From Gloeotrichia echinulata CP02 (GTDB taxonomy: Bacteria; Cyanobacteriota; Cyanobacteriia; Cyanobacteriales; Nostocaceae): 64,000 bases of DNA. How positions within the stretch are numbered: the stretch's first letter is position 1; each line of letters opens with the position of its first letter. Below, piece after piece: positions 1 through 8,677 of the stretch. The notes beneath the pieces are model-generated. The model had not been told where the DNA came from and did not search any database. It saw nothing but the letters and a program-made list of their open reading frames with translations. The position numbers and the translations under genes were made by a program. The DNA is taken from positions 5,834,001 to 5,898,000 of the forward strand of contig CP051187.1 in NCBI GenBank assembly GCA_038087035.1, given 5' to 3'.

Positions 1-1
1 T

Positions 2-91
2 CAACAATTGAGTCGTCCTGTATCGGCGGATATTCTACCTGAGACAAAACAATTTTACCAAAAAGCCGTCCTAGAAGGACGGTGGCTCTAG
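2..91 (+). CDS. C-terminal end of an unidentified protein (runs in from the left edge)
   Basis: An open frame enters from the left edge and ends at a TAG at 89-91, giving about 29 residues ending in EGRWL. I do not recognise the family. The last codons overlap a small hairpin (CCGTCC, 5-nt loop, GGACGG) followed 16 nt later by a run of eight T, which could be the gene's terminator or the right end of an insertion element. The frame may be chance, because only the end is visible. Confidence 0.3.
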   Translation, partial: QQLSRPVSADILPETKQFYQKAVLEGRWL

Positions 92-139
92 ACCCAGTTT
101 TTTTTGGTATACAAGAATAAATTATTTTTCACAAAAACT

Positions 140-213
140 TTTCCCCAATCCCCAATCCCCAATCCCCAGCGATGCACTGAGCTTGTCGAAGTGTCCCCAA
201 TCCCCAATCCCCA
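140..213. repeat. Heptamer repeats carrying a dispersed 36-bp repeat
   Basis: Tandem CCCCAAT heptamers are interrupted at about 168-203 by a unit containing GCACTGAGCTTGTCGAAGTG. The same unit in the other orientation lies at about 4942-4975, 15627-15660 and 45610-45645, each time inside GGGGATT or GGGGACT heptamers. Confidence 0.75.
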
Positions 214-223
214 GTCTCTTGTG

Positions 224-847
224 CTACTTCCGCACGCTTCCCGCATGACAATCCCGTAACCAATCGTTAATTGCTTGGGCGATCGCACTTTTGCTGCTAT
301 CCCGTGCTGGCGATGGTGGTTGTCCTAATTGAGACACATCAGATCGAGTAAACATCATCACCAGACGCCAACCATTTTTTGTTTTTGTCAAAAACAGCCG
401 ATGAAATTGCTGTAATTCCACCGCTTTTCCACCTATATACTGCCGTTCTAAAGTAGTAAAGAAAACCTGCTCAACTCCAGAAGCAGCACTTTTTTGTAAA
501 TCTAAAGTAGACTCATCAGGATTCAGGGGTAGGGGCGTAAACTCCGGTCTACCCGCCAGCAGCATATAGCTGTAAACTTCATAACCTCTACTGCGGCGGC
601 GGGCGCGTTGAGTGGTGCGATTAGTATAGCTAGGTAAATTACGCAACAACTCTGTAGTTAATGCTTTTAAATTTTCTTCAGGGCAAATAACTTTCACTCC
701 CCTCTCTGGTTGCCCAGAGGGGCTGGGGGTGAGGTTCTGCGATAATGCGGTGTTATCAAAGCTATTTGCTACCAACCAGAAGCCACCAGCCATCAAACAA
801 ATTTTGAATTTTGAATTTTGAATGTTGGAACTTGCTCCTACCTTCAT
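224..847 (-). CDS. Conserved cyanobacterial protein of unknown function with N-terminal hydrophobic segment
   Basis: A 207-residue protein that I cannot assign to a named family. A hydrophobic stretch at about residues 17-31 suggests a signal peptide or membrane anchor, so it probably acts outside the cytoplasm. The ATG overlaps the stop of pyrF by 4 bp (ATGA), which points to translational coupling in a pyrF operon. Residues 8-16 (SNIQNSKFK) are encoded by AATTCAA heptamer-like repeats. An alternative start at Met19 (position 793) would remove this repeat-encoded leader and leave a more normal signal peptide. Near the C-terminus a HIP1 octamer lies inside the coding region. Confidence 0.75.
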   Translation of the reverse strand: MKVGASSNIQNSKFKICLMAGGFWLVANSFDNTALSQNLTPSPSGQPERGVKVICPEENLKALTTELLRNLPSYTNRTTQRARRRSRGYEVYSYMLLAGRPEFTPLPLNPDESTLDLQKSAASGVEQVFFTTLERQYIGGKAVELQQFHRLFLTKTKNGWRLVMMFTRSDVSQLGQPPSPARDSSKSAIAQAINDWLRDCHAGSVRK

Positions 848-1557
848 GTCACCAAAGTCAACTCCTCACAAATCCTCTTCCAGGCTAACTCAGGTTCAGC
901 AGCAGTGGTGATGGGACGACCAATGACGAGGTAATCGGCGCCGGCTTTCAAAGCTTGGGATGGTGTAAGCGATCGCTTTTGATCTGTCTTATCTGCCCAA
1001 GTGGGACGCACTCCTGGACAAACCAACAGAAAATCATCCCCGCAAGTTTGCCGTAATTGCGCCGCCTCTTGGGGTGAACAAACCGCCCCATCTAACCCCG
1101 CCTCTTTCGCCAACAACGCCATTTCTAGAGCGTATTCTGGCAATTCTATGGGTATTTTCAACTCAAACGCCAACCTTCTAGCCGAAATACTCGTTAATAG
1201 AGTAATTGCAATCAATTTCGGCGGTTTCACCCCCGCTTGTGCCGCCCCTATTTGTACCGCCTCAGATGCAGCCAACAGAGCATCTCTACCACAAGTAGCG
1301 TGAATTGTCAATAAATCAACGCCATAACCAGCCGCAGCGCGACAAGCACCAGCGACTGTATTGGGGATATCGTGAAACTTTAAATCCAGGAAAATGCGCT
1401 TTTGCCTGGATTTTAGCACCTCCAGAATTGAAGGACCTGTGCTAGTAAACAACTCCAAACCCACCTTCCAGAAACCGACTTCGGGAAGTAGATCCACAAG
1501 GGCGATCGCACTTTTTTCATCCGGCACATCCAAGGGGACAATAATTCTATTTGTCAT
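844..1557 (-). CDS. pyrF: Orotidine 5'-phosphate decarboxylase
   Basis: Last step of UMP synthesis: decarboxylates OMP to UMP in the cytoplasm. The 237-residue length is normal for the bacterial type. The family signature is visible as LDLKFHDIPNT (residues about 57-67), giving the catalytic Asp-Lys-Asp set (DxKxxD). Near the end LVCPGVRP and the phosphate-binding VIGRPIT are present. The ATG at 1557 is itself part of an upstream run of ACAAATG heptamers, so the 5' leader of this gene is made of repeat sequence. The downstream gene overlaps by 4 bp. No sign of degeneration. Confidence 0.96.
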   Translation of the reverse strand: MTNRIIVPLDVPDEKSAIALVDLLPEVGFWKVGLELFTSTGPSILEVLKSRQKRIFLDLKFHDIPNTVAGACRAAAGYGVDLLTIHATCGRDALLAASEAVQIGAAQAGVKPPKLIAITLLTSISARRLAFELKIPIELPEYALEMALLAKEAGLDGAVCSPQEAAQLRQTCGDDFLLVCPGVRPTWADKTDQKRSLTPSQALKAGADYLVIGRPITTAAEPELAWKRICEELTLVT

Positions 1558-1625
1558 TTGTCATTTGTCATTTGTCATTACTCATTACTCATTACTCATT
1601 ACTCATTACTCCCCAATCCCCAGTC
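1558..1625. repeat. Heptamer tandem repeats upstream of pyrF
   Basis: Runs of TGTCATT followed by ACTCATT, then CCCCAAT-type units, fill the whole gap between pyrF and tyrS. Because the period is 7, successive ATGs of the minus strand fall in all three frames. Confidence 0.85.
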
Positions 1626-1629
1626 CCCA

Positions 1630-2826
1630 TTAAGGAACTAAGCGGACGAATTTATTTTTACCCACTTGCAAAACTTTACCATCTAACTCAATTGCAGCGG
1701 CGAAACTAGTATCAACATCAGAAATGCGATCGCCATCTAGACGCACCCCACCTTCCTGAATTTTTCGCTTACCTTCGGCGCTACTTTTGCACAAGCCGGT
1801 GACGTTGAGCAGATAAGCTAACTTGACGGGGAACTGTGAAATTTCAGCCAAAGAAAATTCGGGAACAGTACCTTCCTTACCACCGCTTTTTGCGGCTTCC
1901 TTGGCTTCATTAGCTGCTTGTTCGCCGTGATACTGTTTAACAACTTCCCAGGCTAAAAGTATTTGGCGATCGCGGGGATTTTCTGGCAGTTTATCTAAAG
2001 GTAAATCTGTCAACAGTTCAAAATACTGTGTCAGTTGATTATCTCCCACTCCTTGCAGCTTTTGATATTTTTGTGTTGGGTGTTCAGACAAGCCTATATA
2101 ATTACCTAAAGACTTAGACATTTTTTGCACACCATCAGTACCAATCAAAATTGGTAACAACAAGCCAAATTGAGGCTGTTGACCGAAATGGCGTTGCAAG
2201 TCTCGCCCCACAGCAATGTTAAATTTCTGGTCAGTACCGCCTAATTCGACATCGGCTGCGACGGCGACAGAATCATAACCCTGCATCAACGGATAGAGGA
2301 ACTCATGAAGGAAAATTGGATTCTCTTTTTTATAGCGTTCTGCAAATCCTTCTTTAGCCAACATTTGTCCAACTGTCATCGTCCTGAGTAATTCTAAAAT
2401 TTTCCCTAAATTTAGACCAGAGAGCCATTCGGAGTTGTAACGAATCTCTAACCGTCCGGGTGTGTCAAAATCCAAAATAGGACGCACTTGATCGAGATAA
2501 GTCTGAGCATTTTGCGCCACGTCTGCTGCTGTCAGTTGACGACGCACCTCCGATTTACCCGTCGGGTCGCCAATCTGCGCCGTAAAATCACCAATAATCA
2601 GCACCGCTGTATGACCAGCATCTTGAAAAGCTCGCAGTTTTCGCACTGGTATGCTATGACCGAAATGAATATCGGCACCTGTAGGGTCAATTCCCAATTT
2701 TACCCTTAAAGGGCGGTTTGTAGCGGCTAACCGCCGTTCGAGACTTTCACTTTCACTGTCAGCATCAGTTGGTTGTGGAAAAATTTCGACGATACCACGA
2801 CGCAACCAAGTTAAATCTTGAGCCAT
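1630..2826 (-). CDS. tyrS: Tyrosyl-tRNA synthetase
   Basis: Charges tRNA-Tyr with tyrosine (class I synthetase). The class I HxGH signature is present as HFGHS, the KMSKS loop as KMSKSLGN, and the tyrosine and tRNA binding region as GYDSVAV...ELGGTDQKFN. A C-terminal S4 RNA-binding domain follows (KLAYLLNVTGLCKSS...GGVRLDG). I chose the ATG at 2826 (398 residues, starting MAQDLTWLRR). A longer frame begins at a TTG at 2919, but those 31 extra residues are polar and unlike the family's start. The gene is divergent from the penicillin-binding protein gene with a gap of under 180 bp. Confidence 0.95.
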   Translation of the reverse strand: MAQDLTWLRRGIVEIFPQPTDADSESESLERRLAATNRPLRVKLGIDPTGADIHFGHSIPVRKLRAFQDAGHTAVLIIGDFTAQIGDPTGKSEVRRQLTAADVAQNAQTYLDQVRPILDFDTPGRLEIRYNSEWLSGLNLGKILELLRTMTVGQMLAKEGFAERYKKENPIFLHEFLYPLMQGYDSVAVAADVELGGTDQKFNIAVGRDLQRHFGQQPQFGLLLPILIGTDGVQKMSKSLGNYIGLSEHPTQKYQKLQGVGDNQLTQYFELLTDLPLDKLPENPRDRQILLAWEVVKQYHGEQAANEAKEAAKSGGKEGTVPEFSLAEISQFPVKLAYLLNVTGLCKSSAEGKRKIQEGGVRLDGDRISDVDTSFAAAIELDGKVLQVGKNKFVRLVP

Positions 2827-3002
2827 ACTAGGAGATTCATCATTATTAACTATGTTTTCGACTTTAGAAGTAGGGTTAGTTGTGAACACTTGCAATTTGT
2901 TCGCTTTCTCATCTGCCAAACTACTATAATTGCAAAAAATCGACCCCCTTGCTTCGCCGAATGAATTACAGTTATATTTACCAGTGAGGAAGTGAAATCG
3001 CC

Positions 3003-4925
3003 GTGTCGTCTAGGACTTTTGAAGACAAGGAGCCATCAAATAAGGCTTCATCAGGTTTTGAGTTTTTGAAAGGAGTAGGTCAGGTAGCTGGCGGAACTCT
3101 GCTATCAATTACGATGCTGGCAAGTTCTATTGTAGCCGGAGGACTAGTTGGTTTAGCGATTAGTTTCCGTAATTTGCCAGATGTCAGACAATTACGCAAC
3201 TTCTTTCCCTCAGAAACCACTTATATTTATGACATTAAAGGCAAACTGTTAACGAGTATTCACGGGGAAGCCAATCGGGAAGTCATACCTCTAGATAGAA
3301 TTTCCCCAAATCTAAAACGGGCGGTATTAGCCAGTGAAGATGGCCACTTTTACGATCACCACGGGATTAACCCTAGTGGCGTTGGGCGTGCTTTAGTCGT
3401 TAACGCCGTAGCCGGTGGAGTGCGCGAAGGTGGTTCTACCATCACCATGCAATTGGTGAAAAACATATTTTTGACTCAAAAGCGTGCCTTTACCCGTAAG
3501 ATAGCAGAAGCGGTACTAGCAATTCGCCTAGAGCAAATTCTCACCAAAGACCAAATTTTAGAAATGTACCTCAATCAAGTTTATTGGGGTCATAACAATT
3601 ATGGTGTTCAAACAGCAGCGCGCAGTTATTTTAATAAGTCAGCAGAAACCCTGACCTTGGGTGAATCGGCGATGATGGCTGGTTTAATTCAAGCGCCAGA
3701 AGAATTCAGCCCCTTTGCGAGCATGAAGCTGGCCAAACAGAAGCAAAAAGAAGTGCTAGAACGGATGTTAGTCTTGAAGTGGATTACCCAGCAAGAGTAT
3801 GACGACGCTCTAAATCAAGAAATCAAACTTGGGAAAATCAGATCATTTCAAGGTAGTGCCTTACCTTATGTAACTAATACCGTCGCCCAAGAGTTGGCGA
3901 AAAAGTTTGGGCGTGAGGCGCTGCTTAAAGGTGGAATGCGGGTTCAAACCACAGTTGACGCCGACTTCCAAAGAATGGCAGAGGAAACTGTCAAAAAATG
4001 GCATGAATCACTCCAAAGTCAGGGATTATCTAAAAATCAAATGGCTTTGGTAGCCATTGACCCCCGCACCCATTTTGTCAAAGCACTAGTGGGTGGCGTA
4101 GATTACAAAACCAGCGAGTTTAACCGCGCTACTCAAGCTAAACGTCAGCCCGGTTCTTCCTTTAAGCCGTTTGTGTACTATACTGGTTTTGCCACTGGCA
4201 AATTTGCCCCAGATACAACTGTGTACGATACCCCAGTCAGCTATCGAGATGGTGATGGTTGGTACTATCCCAGAAATTATGATGGTAGCTTTGCGGGAGC
4301 GATGTCAATTCGCACAGCCCTCGCCCAGTCTCGAAATATCCCCGTGATCAAAATTGGTAAGACGGTGGGGATGAATAAAGTCATCGAAACCTGTCGTACC
4401 TTGGGGATTATGAGTCCGATGGAACCAGTGAGTTCTTTACCTCTGGGTGCAATTGGGGTAACACCTCTAGAAATCACTAGCGCCTATGCGACCTTTGCTA
4501 ATTATGGCTGGCAATCGCCACCAACAGTCATTGCACGTGTAACCGATAGTAGCGGTAATGTGTTACTAGACAACACACCCAAACCCCAACTAGTCCTTGA
4601 CCCTTGGGCTTCGGCCGCAGTGATTGATGTGATGCAATCGGTAATTACTGAAGGCACAGGTAAAAATGCTGCCATAGGTCGCCCCGCCGCTGGTAAGACG
4701 GGAACCACATCCTCAGAAAAGGATATTTGGTTTGTGGGAACTGTCCCCCAGTTAACCACTGCTGTTTGGGTAGGTAGGGATGACAACAGACAATTAGCCC
4801 ACGGCGCAACCGGTGGGGTGATGGTAGCTCCAATTTGGCGCGATTTCATGGAAAAAGCCCTGAAAGATGTGCCAGTAGAGAAATTCAAGCCACCTTCTGA
4901 GTTTCCTCGACCCAAATCGAATTAG
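3003..4925 (+). CDS. Class A penicillin-binding protein (transglycosylase/transpeptidase, PBP1A type)
   Basis: Bifunctional cell-wall enzyme that polymerises lipid II and cross-links peptidoglycan in the periplasm. 640 residues with GTG start. One membrane anchor lies at about residues 28-55. The GT51 transglycosylase domain shows EDGHFYDHHGI (catalytic Glu) and GGSTITMQLVKNIFL. The transpeptidase domain shows the serine motif PGSSFKPF (SxxK), SRN (SxN) and KTGTT near residue 565. The length and motif spacing match complete family members. It is followed closely by dispersed repeats and is convergent with the DUF1825 gene. Confidence 0.93.
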   Translation: MSSRTFEDKEPSNKASSGFEFLKGVGQVAGGTLLSITMLASSIVAGGLVGLAISFRNLPDVRQLRNFFPSETTYIYDIKGKLLTSIHGEANREVIPLDRISPNLKRAVLASEDGHFYDHHGINPSGVGRALVVNAVAGGVREGGSTITMQLVKNIFLTQKRAFTRKIAEAVLAIRLEQILTKDQILEMYLNQVYWGHNNYGVQTAARSYFNKSAETLTLGESAMMAGLIQAPEEFSPFASMKLAKQKQKEVLERMLVLKWITQQEYDDALNQEIKLGKIRSFQGSALPYVTNTVAQELAKKFGREALLKGGMRVQTTVDADFQRMAEETVKKWHESLQSQGLSKNQMALVAIDPRTHFVKALVGGVDYKTSEFNRATQAKRQPGSSFKPFVYYTGFATGKFAPDTTVYDTPVSYRDGDGWYYPRNYDGSFAGAMSIRTALAQSRNIPVIKIGKTVGMNKVIETCRTLGIMSPMEPVSSLPLGAIGVTPLEITSAYATFANYGWQSPPTVIARVTDSSGNVLLDNTPKPQLVLDPWASAAVIDVMQSVITEGTGKNAAIGRPAAGKTGTTSSEKDIWFVGTVPQLTTAVWVGRDDNRQLAHGATGGVMVAPIWRDFMEKALKDVPVEKFKPPSEFPRPKSN

Positions 4926-4992
4926 AGGGATTGGGGATTGGGGACACTTCGACAAGCTCAGTGCATCGCTGGGGATTGGGGACCAGGGATTG
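4926..4992. repeat. Heptamer repeats with the dispersed 36-bp repeat
   Basis: GGGGATT heptamers directly after the PBP stop codon, interrupted by the unit with ACTTCGACAAGCTCAGTGCA. It is the reverse complement of the copy at 140-213. It may act as a spacer or terminator, but no T-run follows. Confidence 0.75.
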
Positions 4993-5070
4993 GGGATTAG
5001 ACAACAATTCTGAACAATGAACAATAATAGTACAATAGTACCTACTCTGGGGGCATATTAATAATCGTAG

Positions 5071-5129
5071 GGTGCGTGACGCTTCGATAAATATTGTACG
5101 CAGTCACAAGAGTTGTGGCGTCACGCACC
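5071..5129. repeat. Inverted repeat, GGTGCGTGACGC family
   Basis: Arms GGTGCGTGACGC (5071-5082) and GCGTCACGCACC (5118-5129) are perfect over 12 bp. Related hairpins with GGTGCGTCAG arms occur at 33715-33789 and 55138-55203. It lies in the convergent gap and may end transcription from either side. Confidence 0.7.
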
Positions 5130-5211
5130 ATTCTTTAAATGTGACACTAGCGTAAGTCCTGAATAAAATTTTTCCAGGCGATCGCATTCAGTAACAGGAA
5201 ATTCCCAGTCC

Positions 5212-5535
5212 CTAAGCTTGTTTTTCTAACTCAGTTTTCATCCGTTTTAGGGTAAGATTCATTTGGTCAAACATTTGTTGTGGGGTGACGCCAAACTGAC
5301 CTAGCTGAGTTTTCATTTGCTCCATAGTCATTTGTGCCATGAAATCTTCTGAAAGCTCGAAGCGCTTCATAAAGATGCGATAGCGATCCATCATGGCTTC
5401 CATTTGGTCAATAAACAGCTTTTTGCCCTCGCGGTCAAATTTGCCGTAGTTATTACCTAGCTTAATGAGCGCTTGATAATCGTCAAACAGCTGTTTTGCT
5501 TCTTGTTGAACTATATCAGAATCAAAAAATCCCAT
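5212..5535 (-). CDS. DUF1825 family protein
   Basis: A 107-residue, mostly helical, charged protein (MGFFDSDIVQQEAKQLFDDY at the start) matching the DUF1825 family, which is found almost only in cyanobacteria and has no assigned function. No signal peptide or membrane segment is visible, so it should be cytoplasmic. It stands alone, convergent with the PBP gene. The ATG at 5535 gives the usual family N-terminus. Confidence 0.85.
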   Translation of the reverse strand: MGFFDSDIVQQEAKQLFDDYQALIKLGNNYGKFDREGKKLFIDQMEAMMDRYRIFMKRFELSEDFMAQMTMEQMKTQLGQFGVTPQQMFDQMNLTLKRMKTELEKQA

Positions 5536-5795
5536 ATTAGTTATATTAATCTGAGTGCTAACACTCAGTAGCCTAAAGTTTTGCCTATATCTTTATTCTA
5601 CTCTAGGGCATTCAGATAGAGAACAAGCTTCGGTTGCAGTACGGTTAATTACCGAAATTTCAACACTTGACTCTTGCGTGTCAGGAGTTAGAAGTTGGGA
5701 GTTAGGAGTGAGCAGTAGCAGCGAACGCTCTGGTAACGTCCGCGTTAACCAGTCCACAGGCTAACATCGTCTAACTGACGACTTTACTCAAATTA
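5536..5795. other. Intergenic region with heptamer-like repeats
   Basis: Contains GGAGTTA/GGAGTGA type heptamers at about 5687-5712 followed by a small repeat with CGAACGCTCTGGTAACGTCCGCGTT. The upstream promoter of the DUF1825 gene must lie here. No convincing gene was seen. Confidence 0.5.
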
Positions 5796-5833
5796 ATTGC
5801 TCCTTCAGTCTCTATTAATACTGAAGGAGCAAT
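5796..5833 (-). terminator. Probable terminator of the RTX gene
   Basis: A perfect 14-bp stem, ATTGCTCCTTCAGT (5796-5809) with ACTGAAGGAGCAAT (5820-5833), loop of 10, about 60 bp past the stop of the RTX gene. On the minus strand it is followed by TAATTTGAG, not by a strong T-run, so the call is tentative. Confidence 0.55.
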
Positions 5834-5895
5834 GACTACATTCAAACACGCGCTCATCCAATGTGAGTGTGTAGGTAGTTCACGACAAGTAGTCG

Positions 5896-7725
5896 TTAAG
5901 CAATGACCTGGATGTCACTGAATGTCAGGGTTGGTAAAGAAGTTAGGGTAGCAATTTGCTGTTGTACAGCAGCACCGTTACCATCGACATCAAAGAACAA
6001 TCCACCCGTAAAATTGTTATAGATAAACCGATGAGTGCCGATTGTTGCAGCACCACCCACAAAGAAGTTACCACCAGCAAGCAGACCTTGGGTTAGACCA
6101 CCACCAAAACCAGAGGCAGAAACCACGATCTTATCAGACCCAGAAACAAAATCAGTGATGAAATCTAGACCTTCTGTAGGATTTGAGAAGGTGAACTCAT
6201 CGTTACCAACACCACCAACTAAGAAATCAACACCACTACCACCGGTGAGGGTATCGTTACCAGCGTCACCCACTAAGAAATCAACGCCAGCACCCCCACG
6301 GAGGATATTGTAGCCAGCATTGCCAATAATCGTGTCATTATTAGCGGTACCTGTCACATTCTCAAAGTTGTTGACAGTAAAGTTGAGCGTTCCCAGAAAA
6401 GGAACATTATTCACAGTCAAGCTATTGATAGCCAGGTTCGCCGTAATACTGGTGCTACCAGTTCCAGCGGAGGCGTCAATCGTATCGCCCTTCAGGGTAG
6501 AAGCCGTGATGGTTTCAATCCCGTTCAACTGGTCAATACCTCCACCTGCTTTGGTGACAGTACCCGTAGTACCGAGAACTATTGTCTGACCTAAACCACT
6601 GTAGTTTGCTGTATCAATACCTGCATCACCGTTGAGGGTATCATTGCCCGTGCTACCACCCAACACATCGTCGCCAGCACCTCCACCGAGAATGTTGTTG
6701 CTAGCATTACCAGTAATGCTGTCGTTTTGAGCCGTACCTCTGACGTTCTCAAAGTTTTTGACAGTAAAGTTGAGCGTTCCTAGACCAGGAACATTATTCA
6801 CAATCAGGGAATGGTTCAATAAATCAACGCTTACTGAAGTTGGACTGATTGCATCAGATGCATCAATCCAGTCGTTGAGTGATGAAGTTGCAATAATTTG
6901 CTCGACTTGAACCAGTTGGTCTGTACCAAACCCGATTCCTTTTGTCACGATTCCAGTAGACTTCAGGGTAATTGCCTGACCTAAACCACTATAGTTGGCC
7001 GTATCAAATCCAGTGTCACCGTTGATCTGGCTGCTACCACTGGGATCTAACACGAAAAAGGAATCATTACCAGCACCACCAAAGAGGATATCACTGCCTG
7101 CACAATTAATCAGAATGTCATTTCCGTTTTCGCCAAACAGAAGATCGTTACCGATTCCACCGATCAGGATATCATTGCCATTGCCTCCAAAAAGGAAGTC
7201 ATTCTTGCCTTGTCCGAAGAGCAGATCATTACCATCCAGACCGAAAATGATATCACGGGTGGTGTTTGTACCGATCAAAATGTTATTACTAGGTGTTCCA
7301 ATAATGATGTTCAGTGGATGAAGGATTTGAACGAACTTGGGAGCCACAGCAGGAGCTAGCAGTTTGGAATCAGCCTGGGAGGGGGCTAAAAGTACGTCAG
7401 TAGAGGCTGTTCGATTAGCGGTCAAGAATGTCTCGAAAGCGACCTCGTTATTTACTACATCAGTAGAGGCTGTTTGATTAGCGGTCAAGAATGTCTTGAA
7501 AGCGACCTCGTTCTTTGCTACATCAGGAGCAAATTTGAAAACAAACTCAGTCGCTACATCGCTATTAGTTTCAATAGTTTCAGCCGCTGGGTTAGCCAAA
7601 CGGGTTTTTTCAACAAAAGCTGAATCACTGAGCTGACGGGCGAAATCAGCAGCAGCGACTTTGCCGGCAAGTAAGCTCTCACCCAAGGTATCAATGTTCT
7701 CAATGTTCAATACAGATATAGCCAT
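5896..7725 (-). CDS. RTX-type calcium-binding repeat protein
   Basis: A 609-residue protein with glycine-aspartate nonapeptide repeats (GGxGxDxLx; e.g. GGNGNDILIGGIGNDLLFG) that form calcium-bound beta-rolls. There is no N-terminal signal peptide. The C-terminus has the F/D-rich end (TFSNPTEGLDFITDF...FSDIQVIA) usual for type I secretion, so it is probably exported to the cell surface or medium. Two related modules of about 120 residues (TANYSGLGQ...IDQL...ETI.AS) flank the second repeat block, showing internal duplication. A shorter direct repeat near the N-terminus (NEVAFxTFLTANxTASTDV) occurs twice. No transporter gene lies beside it. Confidence 0.88.
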   Translation of the reverse strand: MAISVLNIENIDTLGESLLAGKVAAADFARQLSDSAFVEKTRLANPAAETIETNSDVATEFVFKFAPDVAKNEVAFKTFLTANQTASTDVVNNEVAFETFLTANRTASTDVLLAPSQADSKLLAPAVAPKFVQILHPLNIIIGTPSNNILIGTNTTRDIIFGLDGNDLLFGQGKNDFLFGGNGNDILIGGIGNDLLFGENGNDILINCAGSDILFGGAGNDSFFVLDPSGSSQINGDTGFDTANYSGLGQAITLKSTGIVTKGIGFGTDQLVQVEQIIATSSLNDWIDASDAISPTSVSVDLLNHSLIVNNVPGLGTLNFTVKNFENVRGTAQNDSITGNASNNILGGGAGDDVLGGSTGNDTLNGDAGIDTANYSGLGQTIVLGTTGTVTKAGGGIDQLNGIETITASTLKGDTIDASAGTGSTSITANLAINSLTVNNVPFLGTLNFTVNNFENVTGTANNDTIIGNAGYNILRGGAGVDFLVGDAGNDTLTGGSGVDFLVGGVGNDEFTFSNPTEGLDFITDFVSGSDKIVVSASGFGGGLTQGLLAGGNFFVGGAATIGTHRFIYNNFTGGLFFDVDGNGAAVQQQIATLTSLPTLTFSDIQVIA

Positions 7726-7979
7726 ATACTTTGATTTTCCTTCCGTTGAATATGTGCCTGGATTTAACTCTATACAAATATAAATAAATCATTAAATTGT
7801 CCACAATGAACGGTTTGTAATATGAAGTTTTCGTAAATATTTGCGCTTAACGTAGCGCGAAAGTCCCCACCTTCAGCGTACTCGCAAGGTGGGGATGAAT
7901 AGCGGGCTGCGACGATTGCATCTATGACCAAAATCGACCGCAAGGTTGATAAGGGAATGGATGTATGAGGAGTAGCCCG

Positions 7980-8336
7980 CTATTCATTTGGGGATTCTTG
8001 AGATTGTATATATTGCTTGATTTTTTCAATTGGTGCGCCGCCAGTAGAAGAGACATAATATGAACTAGACCAAAAAACAGGTTGACGATAAAAATTAGAT
8101 AGATGTTCTGAGAATTCTTTCTGAATAATTCTGCTTGATGCTGATTTTAGACTACCTACAAGAACGGATAAGTTGTTATCTGGGTGGAAATCAACTAGCA
8201 AATGAACATGATCCACTTCGCCTGAAAACTCGATTAGTCTGCACTTGGTTTTTCTACAGACATTTGCAAATATTTCTGGCAACCGTTCCAACATTGAAGC
8301 GGTTATTGTTTTGCGTCTGTACTTGGTTACAAACAC
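7980..8336 (-). CDS. tnpA: IS200/IS605 transposase TnpA (Y1 HUH)
   Basis: Single-strand transposase of the IS200/IS605 family. The HUH motif is DHVHLLV and the nucleophile tyrosine is probably in IKQYIQSQ. From the GTG at 8336 it has 118 residues, but the same frame stays open upstream for at least 16 codons and reads RKGSHSVFSIRQHFVF. This matches the usual N-terminus of the family, so the true protein begins upstream (about 8384), where no ATG, GTG or TTG is visible in frame. Either a rare start codon is used or the start has been lost and the protein is shortened. The stop is TAG here and TGA in copy 2. Confidence 0.85.
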   Translation of the reverse strand: MFVTKYRRKTITASMLERLPEIFANVCRKTKCRLIEFSGEVDHVHLLVDFHPDNNLSVLVGSLKSASSRIIQKEFSEHLSNFYRQPVFWSSSYYVSSTGGAPIEKIKQYIQSQESPNE

Positions 8337-8399
8337 AAAATGTTGGCGAATAGAGAAAACAGAATGAGAGCCTTTTCTGGGAAGAACTTGACCAAAGAG

Positions 8400-8615
8400 G
8401 CGGAGGGGCAGGGAGCAGGGAGCAGGGGGAGCAATCCCTGTCCCGTTCGCGGAGCGTCTCGCAGAGAAGCCGTGAAGCGGAGCGGAACATGGGTATCTTT
8501 GCGGAGCGTCTCGAAGAGAAGCCCCGCCCTTCTAGGGCGCTCTTACTGGGGCGGAGTACAAGCTCCGTCTCAGTTTTCCCCCTTGCTCCCTGCCCCCTGC
8601 TCCCCTGCCTCTTTT
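8400..8615. repeat. Small repeats nested between tnpA and tnpB of the IS
   Basis: The divergent promoter region contains GGGAGCA-type heptamers (about 8403-8432) and their inverse near 8577-8612, around SDR-like palindromes (GCGGAGCGTCTCG, CCCTTCTAGGGC). The same block is present in copy 2, so the repeats entered before the last transposition. Confidence 0.65.
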
Positions 8616-8677
8616 GACAAGCCTATAGGTCAACTGTAATATCATAGAATAAATGTAAAAAGGAGGCAAATAAATCA

